Positions 32,453 through 41,341 of a stretch of DNA of 64,000 nt are shown piece by piece; position 1 is the first letter of the stretch; every line of letters starts with the position of its first letter. Location of the stretch: contig JACRDA010000346.1 of assembly GCA_016212965.1 (NCBI GenBank), positions 1-64,000 on the forward strand, in the 5' to 3' direction. The translations under genes were made by a program, and so were the position numbers. The notes below the pieces were generated by a model. That model was not told the DNA's origin. It saw nothing but the letters and a program-made list of their open reading frames with translations, and did not search any database. This DNA is from Myxococcales bacterium. GTDB taxonomy: Bacteria > Myxococcota_A > Polyangia > Polyangiales > Polyangiaceae.

Positions 32453-34879
32453 ATGAGCGTTCGCCCGCTCTCGCCCGAAGAGCTGTGCATCCGGTGCGAC
32501 CCCGGTCGCTTCGCGTTCCAGTCCACCGCCGAGCTCGAGCCCGTGTCGGCGCGGGTCGGGCAGGAGCGTGCCGTCGAGGCCCTGCGCTTCGGCATGGGTA
32601 TGCGCCACGACGGCTACAACTTCTACGCCATGGGGCGGCCCGGCGCGGGCAAGTTCACGGCCGTCCGCGCCACGGTGCAGGAGCGCGCGGCCGGGGAGCC
32701 GGTGCCGCGCGACATCTGTTACGTCGACGACTTCGCGGCCTCGCACAAGCCGCGCCACATGCTCCTGCCTGCCGGCAAGGGCAAGGAGCTGAAGCGCGAC
32801 GTCGAGCAGCTCGTCGAGGAGCTGCGCACCGTGATCCCGGGCGCGCTCGAGACCGACGAGTTCCGGACGCGCAAGCACACGCTCGACGAAGAGCTGAAGG
32901 GGCGGCAGGAGTCGGCCCTGCACGAGCTGCGCGCGCGCGCCTCGAAGAAGGGGATCGCGCTCGTGCACACGCCCATGGGGTTCGCGCTCGCCCCGGTGAA
33001 GGACGACGAGGTGGTGCCGCCCGACGACTTCGCGAAGCTCCCGGAGGCGGACCGAAAGCGCATCGAGGAGGACATCCAGGCGCTCGGCGAGGACGTGCGC
33101 GCCATGCTCGCCAAGGTGCCGCGCTGGGAGCAGGAGGCGCGCCACAAGATGAAGGAGCTCGTGCGCGGCGCGATGCGCGCCGCGGTCGCCCACCTGCTCG
33201 AGGACGCCAAGAAGAAGTACGCGGAGCTGCCGGAGGTCGTCGCCTTCCTCGTCGCCGTCGAGCAGGACGTGCTCGAGAACGCCAGCGCCTTCATGAAGCG
33301 CGACGAGGCTGCGGGGGTCGCCGCCCTGCTCGAGGGCGACGAGGGCGCGCAGCTGCGGCGCTACCAGGTGAACCTGCTCGTCGACCACTCGGAGACGAAG
33401 GGCGCGCCGGTCGTGTTCGAGGACTCGCCCGCCTACGACAACCTCGTCGGGCGCATCGAGCACCTGTCGCGCTTCGGCGCCCTGTTGACGGACCACAACC
33501 TCATCAAGCCGGGCGCCCTGCACAAGGCCAACGGCGGCTACCTCCTGCTCGACGTGCGCAACGTCCTCCTTTCGCCCTACGCCTGGGAAGGACTGAAGCG
33601 CGCGCTCCTGTCGAAGCAGATCCGCATCGAGTCGGTGGGTCGCGTGCTCGGTCTCGGCAGCACGGTGTCGCTCGAGCCCGAGCCCGTGCCGCTCGACGTC
33701 AAGGTGGTGGTGCTCGGCGAGCGGCGCCTGTTCTACCTCCTGTCGGCCTTCGACCCGGAGTTCCGCGCGCTCTTCAAGGTCGCGGTCGACTTCGAGGACG
33801 AGGTGGACCGCTCGGACGACCACGATCTGCTCTACGCGCGGCTCGTCGCCACGGTGGTCAAGGACGAGAAGCTCCGGGCCTTCGACCGCACGGGCGTCGC
33901 GCGCGTCATCGAGCACTGTGCCCGGCTCGCCGACGACGCGGCGAAGCTCTCGGCCCACATGGGCAAGCTCTGCGACCTCGTGCGCGAGGCGAGCTACTGG
34001 GCCGGCGAGCGCGGCGTCGAGCTCGTGACGGCGGCCGACGTCGAGCGCGCCATCGACACCGGTGTCACGCGGGTCGCGCGCGTGCGCGAGCGCATCTACG
34101 AGGAGATCGAGCGCGGCACGCTGTTCGTCTCGACGACGGGCGAGCGCGTGGGCCAGGTCAACGGGCTCGCCGTCCTCGAGCTCGGGGGCTTCGCCTTCGG
34201 CCGGCCGAGCCGCATCACTGCCCGGGTGCGCCTCGGGCGCGGCGAGGTCGTCGACATCGAGCGCGAGGTCGAGCTCGGCGGGCCGCTGCACTCGAAGGGC
34301 GTGCTCATCCTCTCGGCCTTCCTCGGCGCCCGCTTCGTGCAGGAGCTGCCGCTGTCGCTCGCGGCCACGCTCGTCTTCGAGCAGTCCTACGGCATGGTCG
34401 AGGGCGACAGCGCCTCGTCGGCCGAGCTCTACGCGCTCCTGTCGGCGCTCGCGGACGTGCCGTTGAAGCAGAGCCTCGCCGTCACCGGCTCGGTGAACCA
34501 GCACGGCGAGGTGCAGCCCATCGGCGGCGTGAACGAGAAGATCGAGGGCTTCTTCGACGTGTGCAGCGCCCGCGGCCTCAGCGGCGAGCAGGGCGTCGTC
34601 ATCCCGAAGAGCAACGTCAAGCACCTGATGCTGCGCGGCGACGTGGTCGAGGCCGTGCGCGCCGGGCGCTTCCACGTGTACGCCGTCGAGTCCATCGACG
34701 AGGGCATCGAGGTGCTCTCGGGCGTGCCCGCGGGGGCGCGCGACGCCGCCGGGAAGTTCCCCGAGGGCAGCGTGAACGCTCGGGTCGAGGCCCGGCTCGA
34801 GGCCCTCGCCCAGCTGCGCCTGCGCCTCGGCAAGGACAAGGACGAGGACAAGGCGCGCGGCAACGGAGACAAGCCGTGA
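32453..34879 (+). CDS. LonB-like ATP-dependent protease
   Basis: 808 residues, MSVRPLSPEEL, start favoured by aaagg upstream. Walker A GRPGAGKF (Lys67) lies early; a long helical insert (about 110-310) with KRDVEQLVEEL and ARASKKG follows; Walker B-like GGYLLLDVRN, then the AAA lid. The Lon protease domain holds the catalytic dyad: Ser653 in GDSASSAE and Lys696 in GGVNEKIEG. No transmembrane segment, so a cytosolic LonB/LonC-like (YcbZ type) protease. Its function in protein quality control is inferred. The stop overlaps the next GTG (GTGA). Confidence 0.9.
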   Translation: MSVRPLSPEELCIRCDPGRFAFQSTAELEPVSARVGQERAVEALRFGMGMRHDGYNFYAMGRPGAGKFTAVRATVQERAAGEPVPRDICYVDDFAASHKPRHMLLPAGKGKELKRDVEQLVEELRTVIPGALETDEFRTRKHTLDEELKGRQESALHELRARASKKGIALVHTPMGFALAPVKDDEVVPPDDFAKLPEADRKRIEEDIQALGEDVRAMLAKVPRWEQEARHKMKELVRGAMRAAVAHLLEDAKKKYAELPEVVAFLVAVEQDVLENASAFMKRDEAAGVAALLEGDEGAQLRRYQVNLLVDHSETKGAPVVFEDSPAYDNLVGRIEHLSRFGALLTDHNLIKPGALHKANGGYLLLDVRNVLLSPYAWEGLKRALLSKQIRIESVGRVLGLGSTVSLEPEPVPLDVKVVVLGERRLFYLLSAFDPEFRALFKVAVDFEDEVDRSDDHDLLYARLVATVVKDEKLRAFDRTGVARVIEHCARLADDAAKLSAHMGKLCDLVREASYWAGERGVELVTAADVERAIDTGVTRVARVRERIYEEIERGTLFVSTTGERVGQVNGLAVLELGGFAFGRPSRITARVRLGRGEVVDIEREVELGGPLHSKGVLILSAFLGARFVQELPLSLAATLVFEQSYGMVEGDSASSAELYALLSALADVPLKQSLAVTGSVNQHGEVQPIGGVNEKIEGFFDVCSARGLSGEQGVVIPKSNVKHLMLRGDVVEAVRAGRFHVYAVESIDEGIEVLSGVPAGARDAAGKFPEGSVNARVEARLEALAQLRLRLGKDKDEDKARGNGDKP

Positions 34880-35718
34880 GCCGAGACCCCCTCGAGCTCC
34901 GCGTGCGGCGGCTGCTCGTGGCGCTCGACGCCTCGGCGCACGGGCTCGCCGGGCTCGAGGCGGCGGCGCGCCTGGCGGAGCGCGCGCGCTCCGAGCTCGT
35001 CGGGCTCTTCGTCGAGGACGCGGGCCTCTTGCGCCTCGCGGCCTCGCCCGTGGTGCGCGTCGTCGCCTCGGCCGGGGCGGGGCCCGAGAGCATGCAGGTC
35101 GCCGAGATGGAGCGCGCGCTCCGCTCGCGCGGCGACCGCGCCCGCGCGGCCGTCCGGGAGGCCGCCGAGCGGGCGAAGCTCACCTTCTCGTTCCGCGTCG
35201 TGCGCGGCGAAGTGACGCACGAGGTGGTGGCGGCCTCCGCGAGCGTCGACGTCGTCGTGCTGCCGCTCGGCGTGTCGGTGCTCGGCCGGCCCGACGTCGC
35301 GGCCGAGACGGCCCGGCGCGTGAGCGAGCAGGCCGAGCGCCCGGTGTTGCTCATCCGGGCCGGGCACGCGCTCTCGGGGCCGACGGTCGTGTACGACGGC
35401 AGTCCGGAGGGCGCGCGGGCGCTCGCGGCGGCGGCCTCCCTCGCGCGCCACGACGGCGGCGTCGTCACGGTGCTCGGGGTCGGCGACACCGAGGCGGCGG
35501 CCCTCGGCGCCGCCGAGGCGGCGCGCGGCGGGCTCGCGGTGCGCGGCGTCGCGGCCCGGGTGCGCACGGTGTTGCGGCCGGCGCTCGGCGAGGTGCTCAT
35601 GGCGCTCGGCCAGGTCCCGGGCGGCGCCCTCGTCCTCGCGGCGGGCGCACGGGCGGCGGGCGTGCCCCTCGCGCGGCTCGCCGAGCGCGCGCGGCGGCCG
35701 ATCATGCTCGCGCGCTGA
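34876..35718 (+). CDS. Tandem universal-stress-protein domain protein
   Basis: 280 residues from the GTG that overlaps the protease stop. The first USP-like domain (about 8-155) has RRLLVALDASAHGLAGLEAAARLAE and VVLPLGVSVLGRP, with a V.HEVVAASASVDVVVLP strand; the second (about 160-280) starts SGPTVVYDGSPEGARALAAAASLARHDGGVVTV and ends ALVLAAGARAAGVPLARLAERARRPIMLAR. ATP-binding residues are only partly kept in the first domain. The gene is translationally coupled to the LonB-like protease, suggesting joint stress response. Cytoplasmic. Confidence 0.85.
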   Translation: MSRDPLELRVRRLLVALDASAHGLAGLEAAARLAERARSELVGLFVEDAGLLRLAASPVVRVVASAGAGPESMQVAEMERALRSRGDRARAAVREAAERAKLTFSFRVVRGEVTHEVVAASASVDVVVLPLGVSVLGRPDVAAETARRVSEQAERPVLLIRAGHALSGPTVVYDGSPEGARALAAAASLARHDGGVVTVLGVGDTEAAALGAAEAARGGLAVRGVAARVRTVLRPALGEVLMALGQVPGGALVLAAGARAAGVPLARLAERARRPIMLAR

Positions 35719-35819
35719 GGTCGCCGCGCCGTGCCCGCGGCTCGTCGACAACGTGGCCGGGACTCGGCTTGACGCGAGCCTTGTGACGGGTGAGCCTGCG
35801 CGCGAGCACCTCACGCCCT

Positions 35820-35865
35820 GGTTGTGAGTACAACTATTTGAAAAGCTTGCGCAAACCAATGCCGA
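35820..35865 (+). promoter_or_regulatory. AT-rich patch with small palindromes before a lipoprotein gene
   Basis: gttgtgagtacaac and ttgcgcaa are short palindromes in a stretch of low GC, about 55 bases upstream of the ATG at 35915. Probably promoter or operator sequence; no clear -35/-10 pair can be chosen. Confidence 0.3.
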
Positions 35866-35914
35866 GCATCGGCGGTGCGGCGTCTCGCCCGCACGGCCGG
35901 CCCGGGGGGACACC

Positions 35915-36571
35915 ATGATCTGGACCCGTCGCGCGTCGATCGCGCTGGCGGCGGTCGTCGCGGCCATGACCGCCTGCAACAGCCGCCCGAAGGTGGGCGA
36001 CGCCTGCCGCAACGAACGGTCGCCCGACGGGGCCAAGGCGACGCCGGTCGCGTGCGCCGACGACAGGACGTATCTCGTGTGCGTCGGCGGCAAGTTCGAG
36101 CCGATGCCATGTCCCGGGCCGAAGGGCTGCACGCCGGGCCGGATGGAGAACAAGAACGAGTTCTACGCCATGTGCGATTTCAGCACGGCGCGCGAGGGCG
36201 ATGCCTGCGTTCAGCACGAGCAGACCTACTTCCGTTGGGAACGTTGCGACGGTGTCGACGCGGTCCTCGTGTGTATCGACAAGGCGTTCCGGCGATTTGC
36301 GGTGCGAGGTCCCGGCGGATGCCGCGACGACAAGCCGCTCGACTTTTCCGTCGCCGTGGAGGGCGAGCCGTGTCTTCGCTCGCCGTGGCCGATGAGCGAC
36401 GCATGCAGCCGCGAGCGCACTGCGCTCCTGCGCTGCGACGGGCCCCCGCTGCCTGACGACATCCAGTACGCAACTGCCGGGACGTGGGTCAGGGTGCGCG
36501 AATGCAGGGGCTGTCGCATCGAGGGGGGCGGGGGCGCCGGCAGGAACGTCGTGCGGACGGTCTGCGACTGA
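35915..36571 (+). CDS. Cys-rich lipoprotein
   Basis: 218 residues with lipobox MTAC preceded by a hydrophobic stretch. The mature part has 15 or so Cys in units such as VGDACRNE, PVACADDRTYLVCVGGKF and GPKGCTPG..., repeated loosely (GDACVQHE, LVCIDKAFRRF, GPGGCRDD). Units of this kind are disulfide-bonded exported domains frequent in Myxococcota. No enzymatic motif. The upstream 200 bases contain an AT-rich patch; a hairpin follows the stop. Confidence 0.78.
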   Translation: MIWTRRASIALAAVVAAMTACNSRPKVGDACRNERSPDGAKATPVACADDRTYLVCVGGKFEPMPCPGPKGCTPGRMENKNEFYAMCDFSTAREGDACVQHEQTYFRWERCDGVDAVLVCIDKAFRRFAVRGPGGCRDDKPLDFSVAVEGEPCLRSPWPMSDACSRERTALLRCDGPPLPDDIQYATAGTWVRVRECRGCRIEGGGGAGRNVVRTVCD

Positions 36572-36577
36572 CCACCT

Positions 36578-36597
36578 GCCGAGCCGCGGCGCTCGGC
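36578..36597. terminator. Possible hairpin after the Cys-rich lipoprotein gene
   Basis: gccgag-ccgcggcg-ctcggc, a 6-bp GC stem beginning 6 bases after the stop and lying between convergent genes; no T-run follows. Candidate only. Confidence 0.3.
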
Positions 36598-36786
36598 CAG
36601 ACTCGACCTTCCCACTTTCGGACGAGAGTCTCGAGGCTCCAGGCTCGCCGGGTGGCGCCGCGGGGCTGCCCCCGGCGCTTTCACAGAGCCGGCCGTGCGT
36701 CGCGGCGCTGGCTCCGCCACAACCCCGGCAGCCTCGGCGAAGTTGGCCGACTCGGGGCGGAGTCGAGGCGCTGGGCGCCGATGCGG

Positions 36787-37629
36787 TCAGAGATCGACGC
36801 CCGTCCACGCGACGCTGTGCGCCCAGAGCTTGCGCGCGAGTTCGTCGTCGAGCGCGAGCGGGCTCGGTCGCTTCTCGCGGCAGCGGTCGTAGTAGCGACC
36901 GTCGTCGCCGGCGACCTCGGGCGCGGTGGCGCAGTGGACGCTCGTGGCGGCGCCCTCCGCGTTCGAGAGCATGAGGAGCTTCATGAGCGGGCGGATGGGC
37001 CACGGAATGCGGCGCCACCCGTCGGAGGCGACGACGCCGGGATGAAGCGCGTAGCTGTGGATGCCGTCCGGCCCGACGCGGCGCGCGAGCTCGCCCGTGA
37101 AGAGCACGTTGGCGAGCTTCGAGACCGCGTACTCCCGCAGGCCCGTCACGGTCTCGGTAGGCTTCCTCACCGCCTCGAAGTCGATGCCCTTGGCGTCGTA
37201 GTGCGCCGCGCTCGAGACGTTGACGATGCGCGCGGCCCTCGCCTGTCGCAGGAGCGGCATCACGAGCAGCGTGAGCAGGAAATGCCCGAGGTGGTTCGTG
37301 CCGAAGGCGAGCTCGAAGCCGTCGGCGGTCTGCCCGCGCTGGCCCGCGAGCCCGGCGTTGTTGAGCAGGACGTCGATCGGCCGCCCGGTGCCCACGAGGC
37401 CCGCGGCGCAGGTGCGCACGCTCGCGAGCGACGCGAGGTCGAGCGCGACGAAGTCGGCCTCGCCGCCCTGCCTGCGCAGGGCCTCGACGACGGGCAGGGT
37501 CTTCGCCTCCGAACGACAGGCGAGCGCCAGCTTGGCGCCGCGTGCGGCGAGGATCTCGGCCGTTGCGAGGCCGATGCCCGTGTTGGCGCCGGTGATGACG
37601 ATGAAGCGCCCTGCGAGGTCCCTGTCCAT
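36787..37629 (-). CDS. SDR, retinol-dehydrogenase-like
   Basis: 280 residues. Cofactor site TGANTGIGLATA, NNAGLAG, catalytic Ser in NVSSAAH, and YAVSKLAN with the Tyr/Lys pair; HPGVVASDGWRR matches the RDH/WWOX-like subgroup. Uses NADP(H) or NAD(H) on lipophilic alcohols or carbonyls; substrate unknown. Cytoplasmic. The start ATG at 37629 directly precedes the Rossmann fold. Convergent with the Cys-rich lipoprotein gene. Confidence 0.9.
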   Translation of the reverse strand: MDRDLAGRFIVITGANTGIGLATAEILAARGAKLALACRSEAKTLPVVEALRRQGGEADFVALDLASLASVRTCAAGLVGTGRPIDVLLNNAGLAGQRGQTADGFELAFGTNHLGHFLLTLLVMPLLRQARAARIVNVSSAAHYDAKGIDFEAVRKPTETVTGLREYAVSKLANVLFTGELARRVGPDGIHSYALHPGVVASDGWRRIPWPIRPLMKLLMLSNAEGAATSVHCATAPEVAGDDGRYYDRCREKRPSPLALDDELARKLWAHSVAWTGVDL

Positions 37630-37710
37630 GGCGCGCGTCGTACCATGGGAGCGGGGCGCGCCCTCCACTCATACGGCCGCGGCGTCCCTTCATGCTAGCT
37701 TCGGTGGGTG

Positions 37711-38589
37711 ATGGCGTGCCGTTTCACCGCAGCCAAGCGAGCGTCCTTGGGGACCCTCGGGCGGCCGCGCGGGCGCTGCCGCGGCCGGGCGCGGTCCCTC
37801 GGCGCGCTCGCGCTCGTGCTCCTCTTGCCCTGCTGCGATGGCCACCACCGGGAGCGGCGACCCTCCGACACGAACGAGACGCCGATCCCGCCGCCTCCGC
37901 CCCCGCCGGACCTCACGCCGTCGCGGAGCGCCGGCCCGCGGCCCGCCCCGCCGACGGTGCGCACGAGCGCGCGCTCGAGCGACCCCCCGCTCGACCCCAC
38001 GCGGCGCAGCGTGCCGATATCCGTGCCCGACGCCGCGAACGCCGAGCTCGCAGGCGTGCTCGAACAGGCCAGAGCCCTCGCGCTTTCGCTCGACGAGCGC
38101 GTCGGCCTCGTCACGCTCGGGGTGGAGCACATGACCGCGGCCGGCGGCGTCGACCTCACCCGCGACATGGCGCTCTACGTCACCTTCGGCTTCCACGAGC
38201 TCGATCCGACGAAGGCCCCCGGCGCCGATCTCGTCGAGGTGGGCGTCTCCATCACGAGCTCCGTGGGCTTCTGCCGCGACGTTCCGGCGCCGTGCCTCCT
38301 CGGGCGGCTCCAGGACTCGAGCCAACTCGAGCTCGGCGCCAAGCCCCGGCCGCTGCCGGCCTGCTCCCTTGCCGACGCCTGGCGCGCCGCGCACGCGAGC
38401 GGGGTCCCCGCGAACGCCGTCGCCAGGGCGACGTACGGCTTCTGGGAGGGTCCGCCCCAGCTCTGGAGCTTCGAGGTCGCGGGGCACCGGGAGCTCCGGC
38501 GCGACATCGACGGCGCGACCTGCAGGCGCGCGACGAGCGAAGACGTCTTCCGCGCCATGGAGGGGACTCGACGCACGCGCCGCCGGTAG
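37711..38589 (+). CDS. Lipoprotein of unknown function
   Basis: 292 residues (a GTG one codon upstream is also possible). Arg-rich N-terminus followed by ALALVLLLPCC, a lipobox-like end with two Cys. Then a Pro-rich linker and a domain of about 190 residues containing two Cys pairs (VGFCRDVPAPC, PACSLADAW) and ending Arg-rich. No family recognised. Divergent from the SDR gene; predicted envelope protein. Confidence 0.65.
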   Translation: MACRFTAAKRASLGTLGRPRGRCRGRARSLGALALVLLLPCCDGHHRERRPSDTNETPIPPPPPPPDLTPSRSAGPRPAPPTVRTSARSSDPPLDPTRRSVPISVPDAANAELAGVLEQARALALSLDERVGLVTLGVEHMTAAGGVDLTRDMALYVTFGFHELDPTKAPGADLVEVGVSITSSVGFCRDVPAPCLLGRLQDSSQLELGAKPRPLPACSLADAWRAAHASGVPANAVARATYGFWEGPPQLWSFEVAGHRELRRDIDGATCRRATSEDVFRAMEGTRRTRRR

Positions 38590-38734
38590 TCCTCCCGCCG
38601 CCGGGAGTCGTAGGGTCGAGTGCCCACCGCGGGCGACGCGGCGGCCGCCGCGCCCGAGCGGTGACGCCGAAGGTCGCCGGTGCTCCGCCCGGCGCGGGGT
38701 AGCCGGAGGCCGCGCGCCGGTCTACGACGGGGCC

Positions 38735-39451
38735 ATGGCAGCACCCGGCTGGGACTTTACGGGCAAGGTGGCGGTCGTCACGGGCGGCGGGCGCGGCATC
38801 GGGCGCGTCATCGCGCGCATGCTGGCGGCAGCGGGCGCCGAGACCCACGTCTTCGATCGCGCGGAGGGCGACCCCGACCCGTCGCTCCGCTTCCACGCGG
38901 TCGACATCGGCGCCACGGCGAGCGTCACCGCGGCCGTCGGGAGCCTGCCGCGGCCCGCGACCCTGCTCGTCAACAACGCCGGCATCACGCGCGACAAGAG
39001 CCTGCTCAAGATGAGCGACGACGAGTGGCAGTCGGTGCTCGACGTGAACCTGTCCGGCGCCTTCCGCCTGATCCGCGCGCTCGCCCCGGCCATGCGCGCG
39101 GCGGGCGGCGGGCGCATCGTGAACATCACCTCGATCAACGGCCTGCGCGGCAAGTTCGGCCAGGCGAACTACGCGGCGGCGAAGGCCGGCCTCGTCGGCC
39201 TCACGAAGACGGCGGCGCGCGAGCTCGGGCCGAAGGGCATCACCGTCAACGCGGTCGCGCCCGGGATGGTCATGACCGAAATGGCCCGCCAGCTCGACGA
39301 GGACGTGCGCGCCCGGGCGCGGGCCGAGGCGGTGCTCCCCGAGCTCGCCGCGCCCGAGGACGTCGCCCACGCGGTCCTGTTCCTGCTCTCCGACGCGGCC
39401 CGCGCGATCACCGGCGAGGTGTTGCGCGTGGACGCCGGTCAGTACATCTGA
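38735..39451 (+). CDS. FabG/PhaB-like ketoreductase (SDR)
   Basis: 238 residues starting MAAPGWDFTGK. NADP site TGGGRGIGRV, NNAGITRD, catalytic Ser in NITSINGLRG, and YAAAKAGLVGLTK, with C-terminal LFLLSDAARAITGEVLRVDAGQYI. The NNAGITRDKSLLKM segment is typical of 3-oxoacyl-ACP and acetoacetyl-CoA reductases. Its neighbours, 24 bases downstream, are an OYE-family enzyme and an unknown gene, suggesting a shared reductive pathway. Confidence 0.9.
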   Translation: MAAPGWDFTGKVAVVTGGGRGIGRVIARMLAAAGAETHVFDRAEGDPDPSLRFHAVDIGATASVTAAVGSLPRPATLLVNNAGITRDKSLLKMSDDEWQSVLDVNLSGAFRLIRALAPAMRAAGGGRIVNITSINGLRGKFGQANYAAAKAGLVGLTKTAARELGPKGITVNAVAPGMVMTEMARQLDEDVRARARAEAVLPELAAPEDVAHAVLFLLSDAARAITGEVLRVDAGQYI

Positions 39452-39475
39452 CGTGCAGTCGAAGGTCGAAGCCCC

Positions 39476-40540
39476 ATGAGCAAGCTGTTCTCTCCGCTGC
39501 GCCTGCGCGAGACCACGTTCCGCAACCGCATCTTCGTCTCGCCCATGTGCCAGTACTCGTGCGTGGACGGGCTCGCCACGCGCTGGCACCTCGTGCACCT
39601 CGGCAGCCGCGCGGTCGGTGGCGCGGCGGCCGTGCTCGCCGAGGCCTCGGCGGTGTGTCCCGAGGGGCGCATCTCGCCCGGGGACCTCGGGCTCTGGTCC
39701 GACGCCCATGCCGAGGCGCTCGCCGAGACGGCGGCCTTCGTGCGCGAGCAGGGGGCCGTGCCCGGGATCCAGCTCGCCCACGCCGGGCGCAAGGCCTCGA
39801 CCGCGGCGCCCTGGGACGGGGGCGCGCCCGTGCCGAAGGAGGCGGGGGGCTGGGAGCCGGTCGCCCCGAGCGCCGTCGCCTTCGCGCCGGGTCACCCGAC
39901 GCCGCGCGCGCTCGACGCGGCGGAGATCGACGCCGTGGTGGCGTACTTCGTGGCCGCGGCACGGCGCGCGCTCGCGATCGGCTTCGAGCTCGTCGAGCTC
40001 CACATGGCGCACGGCTACCTCCTGCACGAGTTCCTGTCGCCGCTCTCGAACCAGCGCGACGACGACTACGGCGGGAGCTTCGCGAACCGCACGCGGCTGC
40101 CGCTGCGCGTGGCGCGGGCCGTGCGCGAGGCGTGGCCGGCGCGCCTGCCGCTCTTCGTGCGGCTCTCGGCCACCGACTGGGTCGAGGGGGGCTGGGACCT
40201 CGCGCAGACCATCGAGCTCGCCAAGGCGTTCCGCGGCCTCGGCGTCGATCTGGTCGACTGCTCGAGCGGCGGGCTCGCGCCGCACGCCACCGTGCCCGCG
40301 GGGCCGGGCTTCCAGGTGCCCTTCGCCGAGGCGGTGCGCCTCGAGGCCGGCATCCCGACGGGCGCCGTCGGCCTCATCACCCAGCCGAAGCAGGCCGAGG
40401 AGATCGTCGCGACGGGCCGTGCCGACGCCGTGCTGCTCGCCCGCGAGCTCCTGCGCCACCCGTACTGGCCGCTCCACGCCGCCGAGGTGCTCGGCGCCGA
40501 CATCGACTGGCCGAAGCAGTACCTGCGCGCGCGCCGCTAG
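39476..40540 (+). CDS. NADH:flavin oxidoreductase, Old Yellow Enzyme family (YqjM/NamA-like)
   Basis: 354-residue FMN enzyme. Cys25 in SPMCQYS, LAHAGRKAS, the His pair in HMAHGYLLHEFLSPLSN, and the phosphate-binding GLITQPKQAEEI identify the YqjM (thermophilic-like) subgroup. Reduces activated C=C bonds of enones or nitro compounds with NAD(P)H. The first ATG gives the typical MSKLFSPLRL N-terminus. Located 24 bases after the SDR and 21 bases before an unknown gene, all in the same direction, so probably one operon. Confidence 0.93.
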   Translation: MSKLFSPLRLRETTFRNRIFVSPMCQYSCVDGLATRWHLVHLGSRAVGGAAAVLAEASAVCPEGRISPGDLGLWSDAHAEALAETAAFVREQGAVPGIQLAHAGRKASTAAPWDGGAPVPKEAGGWEPVAPSAVAFAPGHPTPRALDAAEIDAVVAYFVAAARRALAIGFELVELHMAHGYLLHEFLSPLSNQRDDDYGGSFANRTRLPLRVARAVREAWPARLPLFVRLSATDWVEGGWDLAQTIELAKAFRGLGVDLVDCSSGGLAPHATVPAGPGFQVPFAEAVRLEAGIPTGAVGLITQPKQAEEIVATGRADAVLLARELLRHPYWPLHAAEVLGADIDWPKQYLRARR

Positions 40541-40561
40541 GCGTCGCCGGCGAGTCGAGCC

Positions 40562-41272
40562 ATGGCCGAGCTGCGCCCCGCTCCCCTGCTTCCGACCGTC
40601 GAGCTCGCCCGCGCGCGCGGCCTCGCGCTGCCGGACGGCGACCCCTTCGAGGTCGAGCGGCTGGCGGCGCTCGTCGTCGACGCGCGCCTGCTGCGGCGCA
40701 CGGGCTGGAGTGAGCAGAAGTGGCTGTCGCCGGACGACGTGAAGGGCCTGTCGCGCGAGCTGCCCCCGACGGGCCAGCCGGGCGCCATGTACCACGTGCT
40801 CGGCCGGCAGCTCGCAGCGCGGGCGGGCTTCGTGCGCTGCCAGCTGCACCACTACAGCGACGACGCGTGCTCCTTGCGCGACACCTACGTGCCCGCGCTC
40901 ATCACGGCCGCCCCCGAGATGGCGCACTTCGACGACGCCCTGCGCGCGCTGACGGCCGGCACGCCGCCCGAGGCCCTGCGCTGCACCGATCTCGCACCGC
41001 GGGTGGTGGGCGCCGCGTACCGCTCGGTGCCGAGCACCCTACCGCCCGACTTCCACGGCTTCGCGTACGCCGACGCGCTCGTGCGCGCCGCCACCACCGT
41101 GGGGGGCCTGTTCGCCCGCGGCACGGTGCTCGCGGGCGAGGTCGACGTGTTCGCGTGGCCGATCCTGTGGCTGCGCTACGGGGCCGTGCGCCCCGAGCCC
41201 GACGTCGCGCTCACCTTCGACGCGGCCGGCGAGCTCCATGCGATCGGCGGCGTGCTGCCGGCAGGGCCCTGA
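40562..41272 (+). CDS. Unknown protein, third gene of SDR-OYE unit
   Basis: 236 residues, cytosolic, no signal or membrane segment. Features: WSEQKWLSPDDVKGLSRELPPTG, a Cys-containing QLHHYSDDACSLRDTYVP, PPDFHGFAYADALVRAATT and WPILWLRYGAVRPEP. Several conserved-looking His/Asp/Tyr residues suggest an enzyme or binding fold, but I recognise no family. Spacing to the OYE gene (21 bases) implies cotranscription. Confidence 0.65.
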   Translation: MAELRPAPLLPTVELARARGLALPDGDPFEVERLAALVVDARLLRRTGWSEQKWLSPDDVKGLSRELPPTGQPGAMYHVLGRQLAARAGFVRCQLHHYSDDACSLRDTYVPALITAAPEMAHFDDALRALTAGTPPEALRCTDLAPRVVGAAYRSVPSTLPPDFHGFAYADALVRAATTVGGLFARGTVLAGEVDVFAWPILWLRYGAVRPEPDVALTFDAAGELHAIGGVLPAGP

Positions 41273-41341
41273 CCGACCCGGCGGTGCTCGCCGCCGAGCT
41301 CGCCGCGCCGTCCTCATGGCCGGTCCCCGAGGTGCGACCCG

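Noticed and set aside
34062-34466. Ser/Arg-rich reading frame inside the LonB-like gene
   Set aside because: Shadow of the real gene in another frame; composition is that of an out-of-frame GC-rich coding region.
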